A stretch of DNA of 64,000 bases from Mesorhizobium sp. M4B.F.Ca.ET.058.02.1.1 (GCF_003952505.1 NZ_CP034450.1:6389616-6453615); one strand, 5' to 3'; positions 19,775 through 28,798 are shown, numbered from the stretch's first letter. Notes: generated by a model from the letters alone, not told the origin. Program-made: numbers and translations.

Positions 19775-20745
19775 GTGGACGGCTGGTCCATGTCGGCAGC
19801 GCCGTGGTGGACTATGTCTACCGCATCGACGCCTTGCCGGCGCCCGGCACGGAAAAGACCGCGTCGAGCTACGCGCGGGTCGCCGGTGGCGGCTTCAACA
19901 TGATGGTCGCGGCGAGGCGCACCGGCATGAGGGTGGTGTTCGGCGGTCAGCTCGGTACCGGGCCGGACGGCGATTTCCTGCGCGCGGCTTTTGCCGCCGA
20001 AGGCATCTCGACGCTGACGCCGCCGTCGCCGTTGATGGACAGCGGCAATTGCGTTGCCATGATCAGCGGCGACGCCGAGCGCACCTTCGTCTCCTGGCCG
20101 GGCGCCGAGAGCCGGCTCACGCGCGACATGATGGCTTCCGTCCAAGTCCAAGCCGGTGATTGGGTTTTTACCTCCGGCTACACGCTGAGCTATCCCGGCA
20201 GCCGCGACGCGCTCGCCGACTGGATCGAGGCGCTGCCGGCGGAAGTCCCCTTCGTCTTCGATCCAACGCCGGTGATAGCCGAGATTCCGCGCCCGATCCT
20301 GGACAGGGTGCTGGCGCGCACGACCTGGCTGAGCTGCAACACCAGCGAGGCGGCCGCGATCGCAGGTTCGGGCGACGCGCAGACTGCAGCCATCCGGCTG
20401 CTCGCCGACCATTGCCGGAAAGCGGCAGGCGTCGTCATCCGCGACGGCGCGCAAGGCTGCCTAGTGCGGCTGGCCGATGGCGGTACGCGCGCCATACCCG
20501 GTTTCGAGGTCGCCGCCGTCGACACCAACGGCGCCGGCGATGCTCATATCGGCGCCTTCGTCAGCGGCCTGTCGCGCGACATGCCGCCATGCGAGGCAGC
20601 GCGCTATGCCAATGCGGCGGCAGCGATTTCCGTTACCCGCCATGGCGGATCGTCGGCGCCGACCGACGCCGAAACCCAGGAATTCCTTGCCCGGCGCGTT
20701 CAAGCGGCGATCGCGCAGGACCGGGAACGACAGGCCACAACTTAA
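19771..20745 (+). CDS. PfkB-family carbohydrate kinase (YegV-like)
   Basis: 324 residues from ATG at 19771, overlapping the hydrolase stop. Ribokinase fold with the N-terminal GGGFNMMVAARR segment and the C-terminal anion-hole motif DTNGAGDAHIGAF, with catalytic Asp257. Members phosphorylate ribose, nucleosides or other sugars. Placed directly after a glycohydrolase, it most likely phosphorylates the sugar (or nucleoside) that the hydrolase releases. The sugar is unknown. The gap to the next gene, 39 bases, contains a weak hairpin (GCCCG/CGGGC) and an AGGAAAG ribosome-binding site. Confidence 0.88.
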   Translation: MSGRLVHVGSAVVDYVYRIDALPAPGTEKTASSYARVAGGGFNMMVAARRTGMRVVFGGQLGTGPDGDFLRAAFAAEGISTLTPPSPLMDSGNCVAMISGDAERTFVSWPGAESRLTRDMMASVQVQAGDWVFTSGYTLSYPGSRDALADWIEALPAEVPFVFDPTPVIAEIPRPILDRVLARTTWLSCNTSEAAAIAGSGDAQTAAIRLLADHCRKAAGVVIRDGAQGCLVRLADGGTRAIPGFEVAAVDTNGAGDAHIGAFVSGLSRDMPPCEAARYANAAAAISVTRHGGSSAPTDAETQEFLARRVQAAIAQDRERQATT

Positions 20746-20784
20746 CAAGCCCGCCAACCGGGCAAACAATGAGAGGAAAGAAAC

Positions 20785-21846
20785 ATGCGCATGCCCAGAC
20801 TGACCGCTTTTTTGACGGCCACGGCCGTCTTCGCTTCAGCATTCACGCTTGCCGCCAATGCCGGTGAAGTGCATGTGCTCAACTGGAAGGGTTACGGCGC
20901 CGACGAGCCATGGGCGATCGCCGCCTTCGAGAAGGCGACCGGCAACAAGGTGGTCAACGACTTCTTCAACTCCGAACAGGAGATGCTGACCAAGCTCAGG
21001 ACCAATCCCGGCCTTTACGACGTCGTCATGATCAATGCCGCCTTCAACGATCAGGCGATGGCCGGCAAGCTGATCCAGCCGATCGACGTCTCGAAGCTTG
21101 CCAACTACGCCGACATCAGCAAGGACAAGGCCGGCTCGCCGATGCTCAACCATGACGGCAAGGTCTATGGCGTGCCGTGGGTCTGGGGGCTGACCGCCTT
21201 AGCGATCAACGAGAAGTCGTTCCCCAAGCCGCCGACGAGCATCGCCGAAATGTGGGATCCGGCGCATAAGGGCCGCGTCATCATCCGTGATGACGCCGTC
21301 GAGGCGGTGCAGTTCGGCGCCATCGCCAGTGGCCAGAACATCAACGACATCAAGGACATGGAAGCGGTCAAGGCGAAGCTCACCTCGCTGATGCCGCAGA
21401 TCAAGACGTTCTGGAGCTCGGAGAACGACTGGAACCAGATGGTCGCCTCCAACCAGATCGACATCGGCACCTACTGGAGCGGCTCGGCCGATCGCGCCAA
21501 GACGCATTTCAAGCTGCCGGTCTCGCTGGTTATCCCGCAGGAAGGCGCCGTCGCCTGGCTCGATGCCTTCTCGATCCCGGCAGGCTCCAAGAATGTCGAG
21601 GGCGCCGAAGCCTTCATCAACTACATGATCGACCCGAAATTCTACGTCGAATGGGTCACCAAGGTCGGCGCGCCGGTATCGGCCAACACCAAAGCGGTCG
21701 AGGCGCTGCCCGAGGATGCCTTCAACCGCAAGGTCATGGGCGATCCGGACGTCGCCAAGCGCATCCAGTTCCAGGCGCCGGTCACCGACGAGCAGCGCGA
21801 GAAGTACCTGGCGCTCTGGCAGGAGCTGAAGGTCAACGTGAAGTAG
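20785..21846 (+). CDS. ABC transporter substrate-binding protein, PotD/polyamine type
   Basis: 353 residues with a Sec signal peptide ending near LAANAGEV. The mature protein follows the PotD-like type II fold (VHVLNWKGYGADEPWAIAAF, VPWVWGLTALAINEKSF, DNA-free regions with GTYWSGSADRAK). PotD-type proteins bind polyamines, but the same family binds opines, phosphonates and other charged small molecules. Cotranscription with a glycohydrolase and a sugar kinase argues for a charged, ribosylated or glycosylated ligand. The specificity is open. Confidence 0.88.
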   Translation: MRMPRLTAFLTATAVFASAFTLAANAGEVHVLNWKGYGADEPWAIAAFEKATGNKVVNDFFNSEQEMLTKLRTNPGLYDVVMINAAFNDQAMAGKLIQPIDVSKLANYADISKDKAGSPMLNHDGKVYGVPWVWGLTALAINEKSFPKPPTSIAEMWDPAHKGRVIIRDDAVEAVQFGAIASGQNINDIKDMEAVKAKLTSLMPQIKTFWSSENDWNQMVASNQIDIGTYWSGSADRAKTHFKLPVSLVIPQEGAVAWLDAFSIPAGSKNVEGAEAFINYMIDPKFYVEWVTKVGAPVSANTKAVEALPEDAFNRKVMGDPDVAKRIQFQAPVTDEQREKYLALWQELKVNVK

Positions 21847-21875
21847 TCGGCGTCTTTCGCGGAGGAGAGGCATCC

Positions 21876-22745
21876 ATGGCTGACCAGCATGCGATCGGTT
21901 CGCGGCGCGGACTGAGGCCGGCCCTGCCGCTTCTCCTGCCGGCCTATCTGTGGCTGACGGTGGCGATCTTCCTGCCGCTGTCGGCCATGGTCTTCTTCTC
22001 CTTCATGACCGACCTGCCGCTGGCCGGGAAGGAATGGGCGTTCACGCTCGACAACTACGCGGCCTTCTTCTCGCAGAGCCTTTATCTGACGCTTCTGCTT
22101 GCCTCGCTGCGGCTCGGCCTCGAGGTCACCCTTTGGTGCGTGGTGATCGGCTATCCGGCGGCCTATGTGCTGGCCAAGGTGCTGAAGGGACGCAGCCGGG
22201 AGGCGATCTTCCTGCTCGTCATCCTGCCGTTCTGGTCGAACGGGCTGGTGCGCATCTTCTCCTGGGCGATGGTGCTGCGCGAGGGCGGCATCCTCGACAC
22301 GGCACTCAACGCCGTGCTGCCGTTCAAGATCAACATCGATCTCATGTATTCCTACCCGGCCGTGATCATCGGCCTGGTGCACTCCTACGTGCCCTACATG
22401 GTGCTGACCTGCTACCTGACGCTGCAGGCGATCGACGATTCGCTGATCGAGGCCGGCCGCTCGCTCGGCGCCTCGCGGCGGCAGGTTCTTTGGCGCGTCA
22501 TCATACCGCTGTCGATGCCGGGCCTGATCGCGGGGGCGGCGCTGATTTTCGTGCCGGTCGTCGGCTCCTTCATGGAGCCGCGTATTCTCGGCGGCCGCAC
22601 CGGCACTTTCTACGGCACCGTCATCGAGGACCAGTTCGTCGCCGTCTTCAACTGGCCGCTGGGCGCCGCTCTCTCGTTCATCCTGCTTGCCGTCGTGCTG
22701 GTGATCCTGGCGGTGGCCTCGCCAGTGTTGCGGAGGGCCGCCTGA
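21876..22745 (+). CDS. ABC transporter permease, PotB type
   Basis: 289 residues from ATG at 21876 behind GGAGGAGAGG. Six hydrophobic segments, with the EAA loop SLIEAGRSLGASRRQVLWRV. It forms the inner-membrane channel with the PotC-like partner. The stop overlaps the next start (TGATG). It precedes PotC- and PotA-like genes, in the order binding protein, PotB, PotC, PotA. Confidence 0.9.
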   Translation: MADQHAIGSRRGLRPALPLLLPAYLWLTVAIFLPLSAMVFFSFMTDLPLAGKEWAFTLDNYAAFFSQSLYLTLLLASLRLGLEVTLWCVVIGYPAAYVLAKVLKGRSREAIFLLVILPFWSNGLVRIFSWAMVLREGGILDTALNAVLPFKINIDLMYSYPAVIIGLVHSYVPYMVLTCYLTLQAIDDSLIEAGRSLGASRRQVLWRVIIPLSMPGLIAGAALIFVPVVGSFMEPRILGGRTGTFYGTVIEDQFVAVFNWPLGAALSFILLAVVLVILAVASPVLRRAA

Positions 22746-23533
22746 TGGCGACGACGCGCATCCTCGAATGGCTAGGGCGGTTCTACATCGTCCTGCTGCT
22801 CGCCTTCCTCTATTTGCCGATCATCATCATGGCGCTGATGTCGTTCAACGCCTCGCCCTTCTACCAATTGCCACTCGAGTGGACGACGGACTGGTACGCC
22901 TCGCTCTGGCAGAACGACCAGCTGATCGCGGCGACCTGGAACAGCATCGAGATCGCGGTCATCACCACCATCATCTCGACCGTGCTCGGCTCGGCCGCCT
23001 CGCTGGCGCTCTACCGCTACGAATTCCCGGGTAAGAAGGCCCTGCAGGCGCTGCTCTTCCCGCCGATCGCCATTCCGTGGCTGATCACAGGCACGGCGAT
23101 GCTGATCTTCTTCTTCGGCATCGGCATCGGCCGCGGGCTGGTAGCCATCCTGCTCGGCCATGTCGCGCTGGCGCTGCCTTATGTGATCGTCGTTGTCTCG
23201 GCCCGGTTGCAGACCTTCGCGCCGGAGCTGGAGGAGGCGGCGCGCTCGCTCGGCGCCAACCAGTGGCAGGTGACGAACCGCGTCACGTTGCCCTGGATCA
23301 TGCCCGGCGTCATCGCCGGCGGTCTGTTCGCTTTCGCCGTTTCGTTTGACCAGTTCGTGGTCTCGTACTTCCTGTCGACCCCAGGCCAGACGACGCTGCC
23401 GGTCGAGATCTATGCGGCGATCCGCAAAGGCTTCACGCCCGAGATCAACGCGGTGTCGACGATCATCATCGTGGTGTCGATGGCGCTGATGCTGCTCACG
23501 GCGCGCTTCTTCAAATTCGGCGGAGAGAAATAA
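22745..23533 (+). CDS. ABC transporter permease, PotC type
   Basis: 262 residues from ATG at 22745; longer in-frame starts read shadow sequence inside the PotB gene. It has an N-terminal membrane helix followed by LPIIIMALMSFNASPF and the EAA loop ELEEAARSLGANQWQVTNRV. It partners the PotB-like permease. It overlaps the ATPase gene by one base (TAATG). Confidence 0.9.
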   Translation: MATTRILEWLGRFYIVLLLAFLYLPIIIMALMSFNASPFYQLPLEWTTDWYASLWQNDQLIAATWNSIEIAVITTIISTVLGSAASLALYRYEFPGKKALQALLFPPIAIPWLITGTAMLIFFFGIGIGRGLVAILLGHVALALPYVIVVVSARLQTFAPELEEAARSLGANQWQVTNRVTLPWIMPGVIAGGLFAFAVSFDQFVVSYFLSTPGQTTLPVEIYAAIRKGFTPEINAVSTIIIVVSMALMLLTARFFKFGGEK

Positions 23534-24600
23534 TGGCAGGCGTCCAGGTAGCGAACGTCTCGCGCAGTTTCGGCGCGCACAAGGCGCTGGATGACGTCTC
23601 GATCGATTTCGCCGACGGCGGCTTCTACGCACTGCTCGGGCCGTCCGGCAGCGGCAAGACCACCCTATTGCGCCAGATCGCCGGCTTCGATTTTCCGGAC
23701 AGCGGCCGCATCGCCATCGGCGGCGAGAGCGTCGGGCGCGTGCCGGTCGAGAAGCGTCGCATCGGCATGGTGTTCCAGAACTATGCGCTGTTTCCCAATA
23801 TGAGCGTCGCCGACAATGTCGCCTTCGGCTTGTCGGTGCGCGGCGAGGCCAAGGCGACGATCGCCGCCGAGGTGCAGCGGGCACTCGACCTCGTCCAACT
23901 TGGCAAGCTGGGTGCCCGCCGGCCGCACCAGCTTTCCGGCGGCCAGCGCCAGCGCGTGGCGTTGGCGCGCGCCATCGTCACCAAGCCGCGCGTGCTGTTG
24001 CTCGACGAGCCGCTCGGCGCGCTCGACAAGGCGCTGCGCGTCGACATGCAGATCGAGTTGAAGCGCATCCAGCGCGAGATCGGCATCACCACCATCTTCG
24101 TCACGCACGACCAGGAAGAGGCGCTGACGATGAGCGACCGCATCGGCATCCTGCGCGACGGCAGGCTGGTGCAGGAGGGGCCGCCGGAAGAGATCTACGA
24201 CCGACCGCAAAGCGAGTTCGCCGCGACCTTCCTCGGCGACGCCAACATCTTTCGCGGCGCCGCGACCGGCACCGGCATCCGGCTGCCCGACGGCACGGCG
24301 ATCAATGCCTCGTCAGGGCCCTCGTTGGCAGCCGGCGCCAAGGCGAGTTGCGCGGTGCGGCCGGAGCGGATCCAGATCTCGACCGGCGCGGCGAAGCCCG
24401 ATGCGGACAATGCCAATACGCTCAAGGGACAGGTGTCCAAGCGTATCTTCGCCGGCAACAACAGCACCTATTTTGTCGACCGCGACGGCCGGACGCTGAA
24501 GGTGATCGTGCAGAACACCGGCGCCGAAAGGTTGGCTGAAGGTCAGCCGGTGGTGCTCAGCTGGTCGCCGGACAGTACTGTGCTGATCGCGGCGGGCTAA
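23533..24600 (+). CDS. ABC transporter ATPase, PotA type
   Basis: 355 residues. Walker A GPSGSGKTT near residue 38, signature LSGGQRQRVALARAI, Walker B LLLDEPLGALDK and switch His in VTHDQEEA, followed by a C-terminal TOBE domain (KGQVSKRIFAGNNSTYFVD). It energises the PotDBC-like importer. It is the last gene of the operon. 75 bases separate it from the convergent ammonia-lyase-family gene; I see no strong terminator there. Confidence 0.9.
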   Translation: MAGVQVANVSRSFGAHKALDDVSIDFADGGFYALLGPSGSGKTTLLRQIAGFDFPDSGRIAIGGESVGRVPVEKRRIGMVFQNYALFPNMSVADNVAFGLSVRGEAKATIAAEVQRALDLVQLGKLGARRPHQLSGGQRQRVALARAIVTKPRVLLLDEPLGALDKALRVDMQIELKRIQREIGITTIFVTHDQEEALTMSDRIGILRDGRLVQEGPPEEIYDRPQSEFAATFLGDANIFRGAATGTGIRLPDGTAINASSGPSLAAGAKASCAVRPERIQISTGAAKPDADNANTLKGQVSKRIFAGNNSTYFVDRDGRTLKVIVQNTGAERLAEGQPVVLSWSPDSTVLIAAG

Positions 24601-24675
24601 TCGACGCCGCCGGGCGGTCATCTGAAGCGTGTCGCGCTGGCGCCGATTCAAGAAACGCGGCCAACTCTTTGTTTT

Positions 24676-26157
24676 TCAGGCCCGCCACGAGCCGTCGGCG
24701 AGCGCGGCGTAGAGCACGTTGGCGTTGGCTCCGAGCGGCCTGTCCTCCTTGAGCGCCGGGACATGCGCGCGGACAGAAGCGTGGATGACGGCGGTTGCCG
24801 GCGCCAGCGTGATCCCCTCACGCAGGTCGACGGCTTGGGCCGCCGCCATCAGTTCCATGGCGATCAGGCGTCGCCACAGTACCATCATGTCGGCGCATTT
24901 CGAAACCGCCAGAAGGGTTTGCGTTGCGTGATCCTCCACGCCTTCCGAGACCGGCAGGTAATCGAGCATCACGGGGTTGGCCTTATGGCGGATCGCGGCC
25001 AGGATCGCCGTAACGGTCTTCTGCAGAGGCACGAAGCCGGCGGAGGCGCCGCCGAGCGGCGACAGGTATTTGGGCAGGCTGTTGCGGCCCGAGCCGGTGA
25101 GCTGGATGAAGCGAGCGGCGCAAGCCCCCGCGCATTGCGCGATTGCCAGGCCAAGCGTCTCGAAGGCGAGCGCGAGTGACGCGGTGTGAAAGTTGCCGGT
25201 CGACAGCACCAACGCGTCTTCGACCAGCACCAGCGGATTGTCGGCGGCGGCGTTGAGCTCGATCTCGACCGCCAGCCTGGCATGATCGATCGCCTGGATC
25301 AGCGCCCCGTGGATCGAGGGCATGCAGCGGATCGACAGCGGATCCTGCAAGCTCGTCTGCGTCGTTTCATGATCGCGCGCCAGCAGGTCGCGCAGCGTCC
25401 TTGCCGCCAGCAATTGGCAGGCCGCGGGCCGCGCGACATGCAGGCGCGGATCGAGAATGGTGCGGTTGGCCGCGAGCGCTTCCATGGTCAGCGCGCCGGC
25501 CTGCTGCTGCTGTTCCATCGCAGACAGCGCGTCGACAAGTGCCAGTGCGCCGGCGCCGGTGGAGACCGCCGAAGCATTGATCAGCGACAAGCCGTCCTTC
25601 GGCGCCAGGCTGACAGGAGGGAGGCGCGCCATCATAAGCGCCTTGGCCGAAGGCATGCGCCGGCTTTGGTAATCGGCGTCGCCTTCGCCGATCAGCGTGT
25701 GGGCGATCGCCGTCATCATCACCAGGTCGCCGGCGCCGATCGAGCCGAGCGCCGGCATCACCGGATGCACGCCCGCGTTCAGCATTTCGACCAGCGCGCT
25801 GAACACATGCGGCGACAGGCCCGAGCCGCCGGCTGAAAGCATGGCGATACGAGCAAACATCGCTGCCCGCACGAGCTGGATGGGCAACGCGTCACCCACG
25901 GCGGCGCCGCGCCCATCGAGAAGCTGGCGCTGGAAGGCGCTGGCGTCGCCCTCGACTGCGGTGCCGAGATTGGCGCCGAGCCCGGTGTTCAGGCCGTAGA
26001 TCTGCTGGCCGGCGGCGGCAGCTTCATCGAGGACTTTGCGCGCCTTGGCCAGGTGTTCCATGACGGAGGGCGTGACCTCCACCTTGGCCGCATTGCGCGC
26101 GGCAGCGGCGACATCCTCGATGCTGACGCCGGCGCCGGTGAGGACGAGCGGGGTCAT
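24676..26157 (-). CDS. Histidine/aromatic ammonia-lyase family protein lacking the MIO serine
   Basis: 493 residues from ATG at 26157, which overlaps the cyclodeaminase stop (ATGA). The fold of the HAL/PAL/TAL family is complete: YGLNTGLG at 54-61, Asn194 in LSLINAS, GNFH at 321-324 and EGVEDH at 405-410. Yet the prosthetic-group triad Ala-Ser-Gly is broken: residues 138-145 read GSIGAGDL where catalytic members have GASGDL, one residue shorter and without Ser. The loop normally reading QDxYSxRC is QDPLSIRC (271-278), so the catalytic Tyr is Leu. No frameshift is visible. It is therefore unlikely to be a normal MIO ammonia-lyase, and histidine ammonia-lyase is a family label only. Confidence 0.8.
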   Translation of the reverse strand: MTPLVLTGAGVSIEDVAAAARNAAKVEVTPSVMEHLAKARKVLDEAAAAGQQIYGLNTGLGANLGTAVEGDASAFQRQLLDGRGAAVGDALPIQLVRAAMFARIAMLSAGGSGLSPHVFSALVEMLNAGVHPVMPALGSIGAGDLVMMTAIAHTLIGEGDADYQSRRMPSAKALMMARLPPVSLAPKDGLSLINASAVSTGAGALALVDALSAMEQQQQAGALTMEALAANRTILDPRLHVARPAACQLLAARTLRDLLARDHETTQTSLQDPLSIRCMPSIHGALIQAIDHARLAVEIELNAAADNPLVLVEDALVLSTGNFHTASLALAFETLGLAIAQCAGACAARFIQLTGSGRNSLPKYLSPLGGASAGFVPLQKTVTAILAAIRHKANPVMLDYLPVSEGVEDHATQTLLAVSKCADMMVLWRRLIAMELMAAAQAVDLREGITLAPATAVIHASVRAHVPALKEDRPLGANANVLYAALADGSWRA

Positions 26158-27155
26158 GCGAAACGCAGCCTCTGGCCGACGCCTTGCGTGCCGGCCTTGG
26201 CCAGCATCGCCTTGCCGAGCGCGATGTCTGAGAGCGACAGGCCGCGATGCCAGAACAGGATGGTCTCGTCGTCGCCCTGGCGGCCAGGCTTCAGGCCGGC
26301 GGCGATCTGGCCGAGTTCGGCATGCAACGTCGCCTCGCTCAGCCGCCCGGTCTCGACATGGGCGCGCAGCGAGCCGAACTTGCCGCTCTTGCACTGGCCC
26401 CAATCGTCGACGACGATCTTCCCCATGATATCGGTCAAGGACAGCTCCACCGCGCTCATCGTGCCATAGGGCACCACCAGCGCGCCCGGCTTGATCCATT
26501 CGGTCTTGAGCAGCGGCTGCGGTTCGTTGAGCCGCGAGGCCTCGACGACGATGTCGGCTCCGTCGACGCAGCTTTTCCAGTCGGCGACCGCGGTGACTTT
26601 CTTGCCGAGGTCGGCCGACAGTTTCGCCGCGAAAGCATCGCGGCTTTCCGGCCGGCGCGAATGGACGCGGATCTCGTCGAAGTCGAAAAGATGGTCGAGC
26701 AGGCGGACGTTCCAGTAGGCGGTGCCGCGCGCGCCAATATGGCCGAGCACCTTGGCTGTCTTCTTCGCCAGGTGCTTGGCGCCGATGGCGGTGACGGCGC
26801 CGGTGCGCATGTCGGTGATGACGGTGGCGTCGAGGATGGCGCGCGGCGTGCCGGTGCGTGGATCGAACAAATTGAGGATGCCGAATTCCGAAGGCAGGCC
26901 GTGCAGATAGTTGTCGACGTAGTCGCCGACGATCTTGACGCCGGCCGCGTCGAGCGGCGCCACATAGCCGCGCAAGACATTGAAATGGCCGTGGAATGAC
27001 GGGTCCGGTTCAAGATGGACGCGCGGTTCGATCACCGTCTGGCCCTTGCCTTGCGCGACAAGGCCGGCCTCGACCGCACCGATGATCTCGGCATCGGTCA
27101 TCGCCAGCGCTTCGATATCGAGAGCGTTGAGATAGTCGATATAGATGGGCTTCAT
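26154..27155 (-). CDS. Ornithine cyclodeaminase / mu-crystallin family protein
   Basis: 333 residues from ATG at 27155 (ribosome-binding site AGGGGAAG); an in-frame start at 27245 is rejected as untypical. Family motifs are VKIVGDYVDN, ITDMRTGAVTAIGAKHLA and the NAD-binding segment LGHIGARGTAYWNV. Members include ornithine cyclodeaminase, alanine dehydrogenase, ketimine reductase and opine-type dehydrogenases, so the reaction is open. It is the first gene of a two-gene operon with the MIO-less lyase-family protein, facing the Yeg-like ABC operon and divergent from a DHA2 efflux pump. Confidence 0.85.
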   Translation of the reverse strand: MKPIYIDYLNALDIEALAMTDAEIIGAVEAGLVAQGKGQTVIEPRVHLEPDPSFHGHFNVLRGYVAPLDAAGVKIVGDYVDNYLHGLPSEFGILNLFDPRTGTPRAILDATVITDMRTGAVTAIGAKHLAKKTAKVLGHIGARGTAYWNVRLLDHLFDFDEIRVHSRRPESRDAFAAKLSADLGKKVTAVADWKSCVDGADIVVEASRLNEPQPLLKTEWIKPGALVVPYGTMSAVELSLTDIMGKIVVDDWGQCKSGKFGSLRAHVETGRLSEATLHAELGQIAAGLKPGRQGDDETILFWHRGLSLSDIALGKAMLAKAGTQGVGQRLRFA

Positions 27156-27267
27156 CCCACTTCCCCTCTTAGGCCCACTTTCCCATAACAGGCGGCGAGG
27201 CACCACAAAAGTTTGTTGGATAACCACTGGACTAGGCTGGCCCAATGCTGTTCAAAGCAGGTCCGTC

Positions 27268-28716
27268 ATGAGCAGTATCCCCGACAATCCGATGGTGTTC
27301 CAGCCGTCGACAGCCATGCCGGCGCGCCAGGCACGGCGCGTGGCGCTGATCGTCGCCGTCGCCTTCTTCATGCAGCTCTTGGATTCGACGATCATCTCGA
27401 CGTCGCTGCCGCAAATGGGCCAGTCCTTCGGCGTGCCGGCGGTGGCGATGAGCATCGGCATCACCGTTTACATGCTGGCCATGGCCGTGTTCGTACCGCT
27501 GTCCGGCTGGCTTGCCGACCGTTTCGGCGCGCGCAACGTCTTCCTGGTCGCCATCGCCCTGTTCACCCTGGCCTCGATCGCCTGCGGCTTCTCACAGAAC
27601 CTTTCGCAATTTGTCGCCGCCCGCGTAGTGCAGGGTCTTGGCAGCGCGCTGATGACGCCGGTTGGCCGCATCCTGGTGCTGCGCAATGCGTCGAAGTCGG
27701 AGCTGATCGCCGCCACCGCGCTGATCACCTGGCCGGCGCTGTTCGCGCCGGTGGTCGGACCGGTGCTTGGCGGCTTCATCACCACCTATCTCTCCTGGCA
27801 CTGGAATTTCTTCATCAACATCCCGCTCGGCCTGGCCGGCCTGCTGCTGGTCGCCCGCTTCGTTCCGGGCGACCGCGAAGCCGAGACCAGGCCGCTCGAC
27901 TGGCCGGGGTTCGTGCTCACCTCGCTCGGGCTCGCCGCGATGCTCTACGGGCTGGAGCGCATCGCGCATCCAGAGGACGGCGTCTTGCCGACCGTGGCGC
28001 TGATTGCCGCCGGCGTGCTGATCGGCTGGCTGGCGGTGCGGCACCTCGCGCGCACGCCGCATCCGCTGCTCGACCTCAAGGCGTTCAAGGTCCTGACCTT
28101 CGCCATCTCGACGCTTTCGGCCGGACCGATTTTCCGGGTGTCGATCAATGCCACCCCGTTCCTGCTGCCGCTGCTGTTCCAGGTCGGCTTCGGCTTGCGG
28201 CCGGTCGATGCCGGCTTGCTCGTCCTGGCCTATTTCCTCGGCAATCTCGGCATGAAGGCGGTGACGACGCCGACGCTGAGGCGTTTCGGCTTCCGTCGCG
28301 TGCTGGTCGTCAACGGCCTGATCGCCTCGCTCGCGGTGATGGCCTGCGCGGCGATCTCGCCTGAAACGCCGCAGGCGCTGGTGGTGGCGCTGATGCTGGT
28401 CGCCGGCCTGGCGCGTTCGATGCAGTTCACCGCGCTCAACACGCTGGCTTTCGCCGATATCTCCGCCGCGCAGCGCAGCTCGGCGGCGACCTTGTCCAGC
28501 ATGCTGCAGCAGATATCGATGTTGTTCGGCGTAGCGGTCGCGGCGGCGGTCCTCAATCTGTCGCAGATCGCAAGAGGCGGGGCAGCACTCGATCTGGTCG
28601 ATTTCAGGATCGCCTTCCTGGTGGTCGGCGGAATCGGTCTTGCGGCTGCCTTCCGCTTCCTGGTGCTGCCGCCGGCGGCGGGCGCCGAGGTTTCAGGCCA
28701 TTCGCCGCGGAATTGA
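27268..28716 (+). CDS. MFS multidrug efflux transporter, DHA2 (14-TM) family
   Basis: 482 residues from ATG at 27268. DHA2 features: N-terminal FFMQLLDSTIISTSLPQMGQ, motif A GWLADRFGARNV, motif C-like segment ALFAPVVGPVLGGFITTYLSW and a long second half giving about 14 membrane segments. Such proton antiporters export drugs, dyes or metabolites. No HlyD-type adaptor is adjacent. It is divergent from the cyclodeaminase operon, with a 112-base promoter gap that holds CTGTTCAA (27248-27255), a sequence that also occurs in the GntR operator cluster. Confidence 0.87.
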   Translation: MSSIPDNPMVFQPSTAMPARQARRVALIVAVAFFMQLLDSTIISTSLPQMGQSFGVPAVAMSIGITVYMLAMAVFVPLSGWLADRFGARNVFLVAIALFTLASIACGFSQNLSQFVAARVVQGLGSALMTPVGRILVLRNASKSELIAATALITWPALFAPVVGPVLGGFITTYLSWHWNFFINIPLGLAGLLLVARFVPGDREAETRPLDWPGFVLTSLGLAAMLYGLERIAHPEDGVLPTVALIAAGVLIGWLAVRHLARTPHPLLDLKAFKVLTFAISTLSAGPIFRVSINATPFLLPLLFQVGFGLRPVDAGLLVLAYFLGNLGMKAVTTPTLRRFGFRRVLVVNGLIASLAVMACAAISPETPQALVVALMLVAGLARSMQFTALNTLAFADISAAQRSSAATLSSMLQQISMLFGVAVAAAVLNLSQIARGGAALDLVDFRIAFLVVGGIGLAAAFRFLVLPPAAGAEVSGHSPRN

Positions 28717-28784
28717 CATCCGGATTTTGGGCCGATCGCCGAGATATACTCCGCCTCCGCCTTTGGTCGCGCCCTCATCCGTCT

Positions 28785-28798
28785 CGGGGCGCGCCCCG
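28785..28798. terminator. Perfect palindrome between convergent genes, possible terminator
   Basis: CGGGGCGCGCCCCG is a perfect 14-base palindrome in the 111-base gap between the convergent DHA2 and amidohydrolase genes. It could end transcription from both sides, but no T-tract follows on either strand. Confidence 0.35.

Noticed and set aside
24676..26157. Functional histidine ammonia-lyase of a hut operon
   Set aside because: MIO serine and catalytic Tyr are missing, and hutU, hutI and hutG are not nearby.
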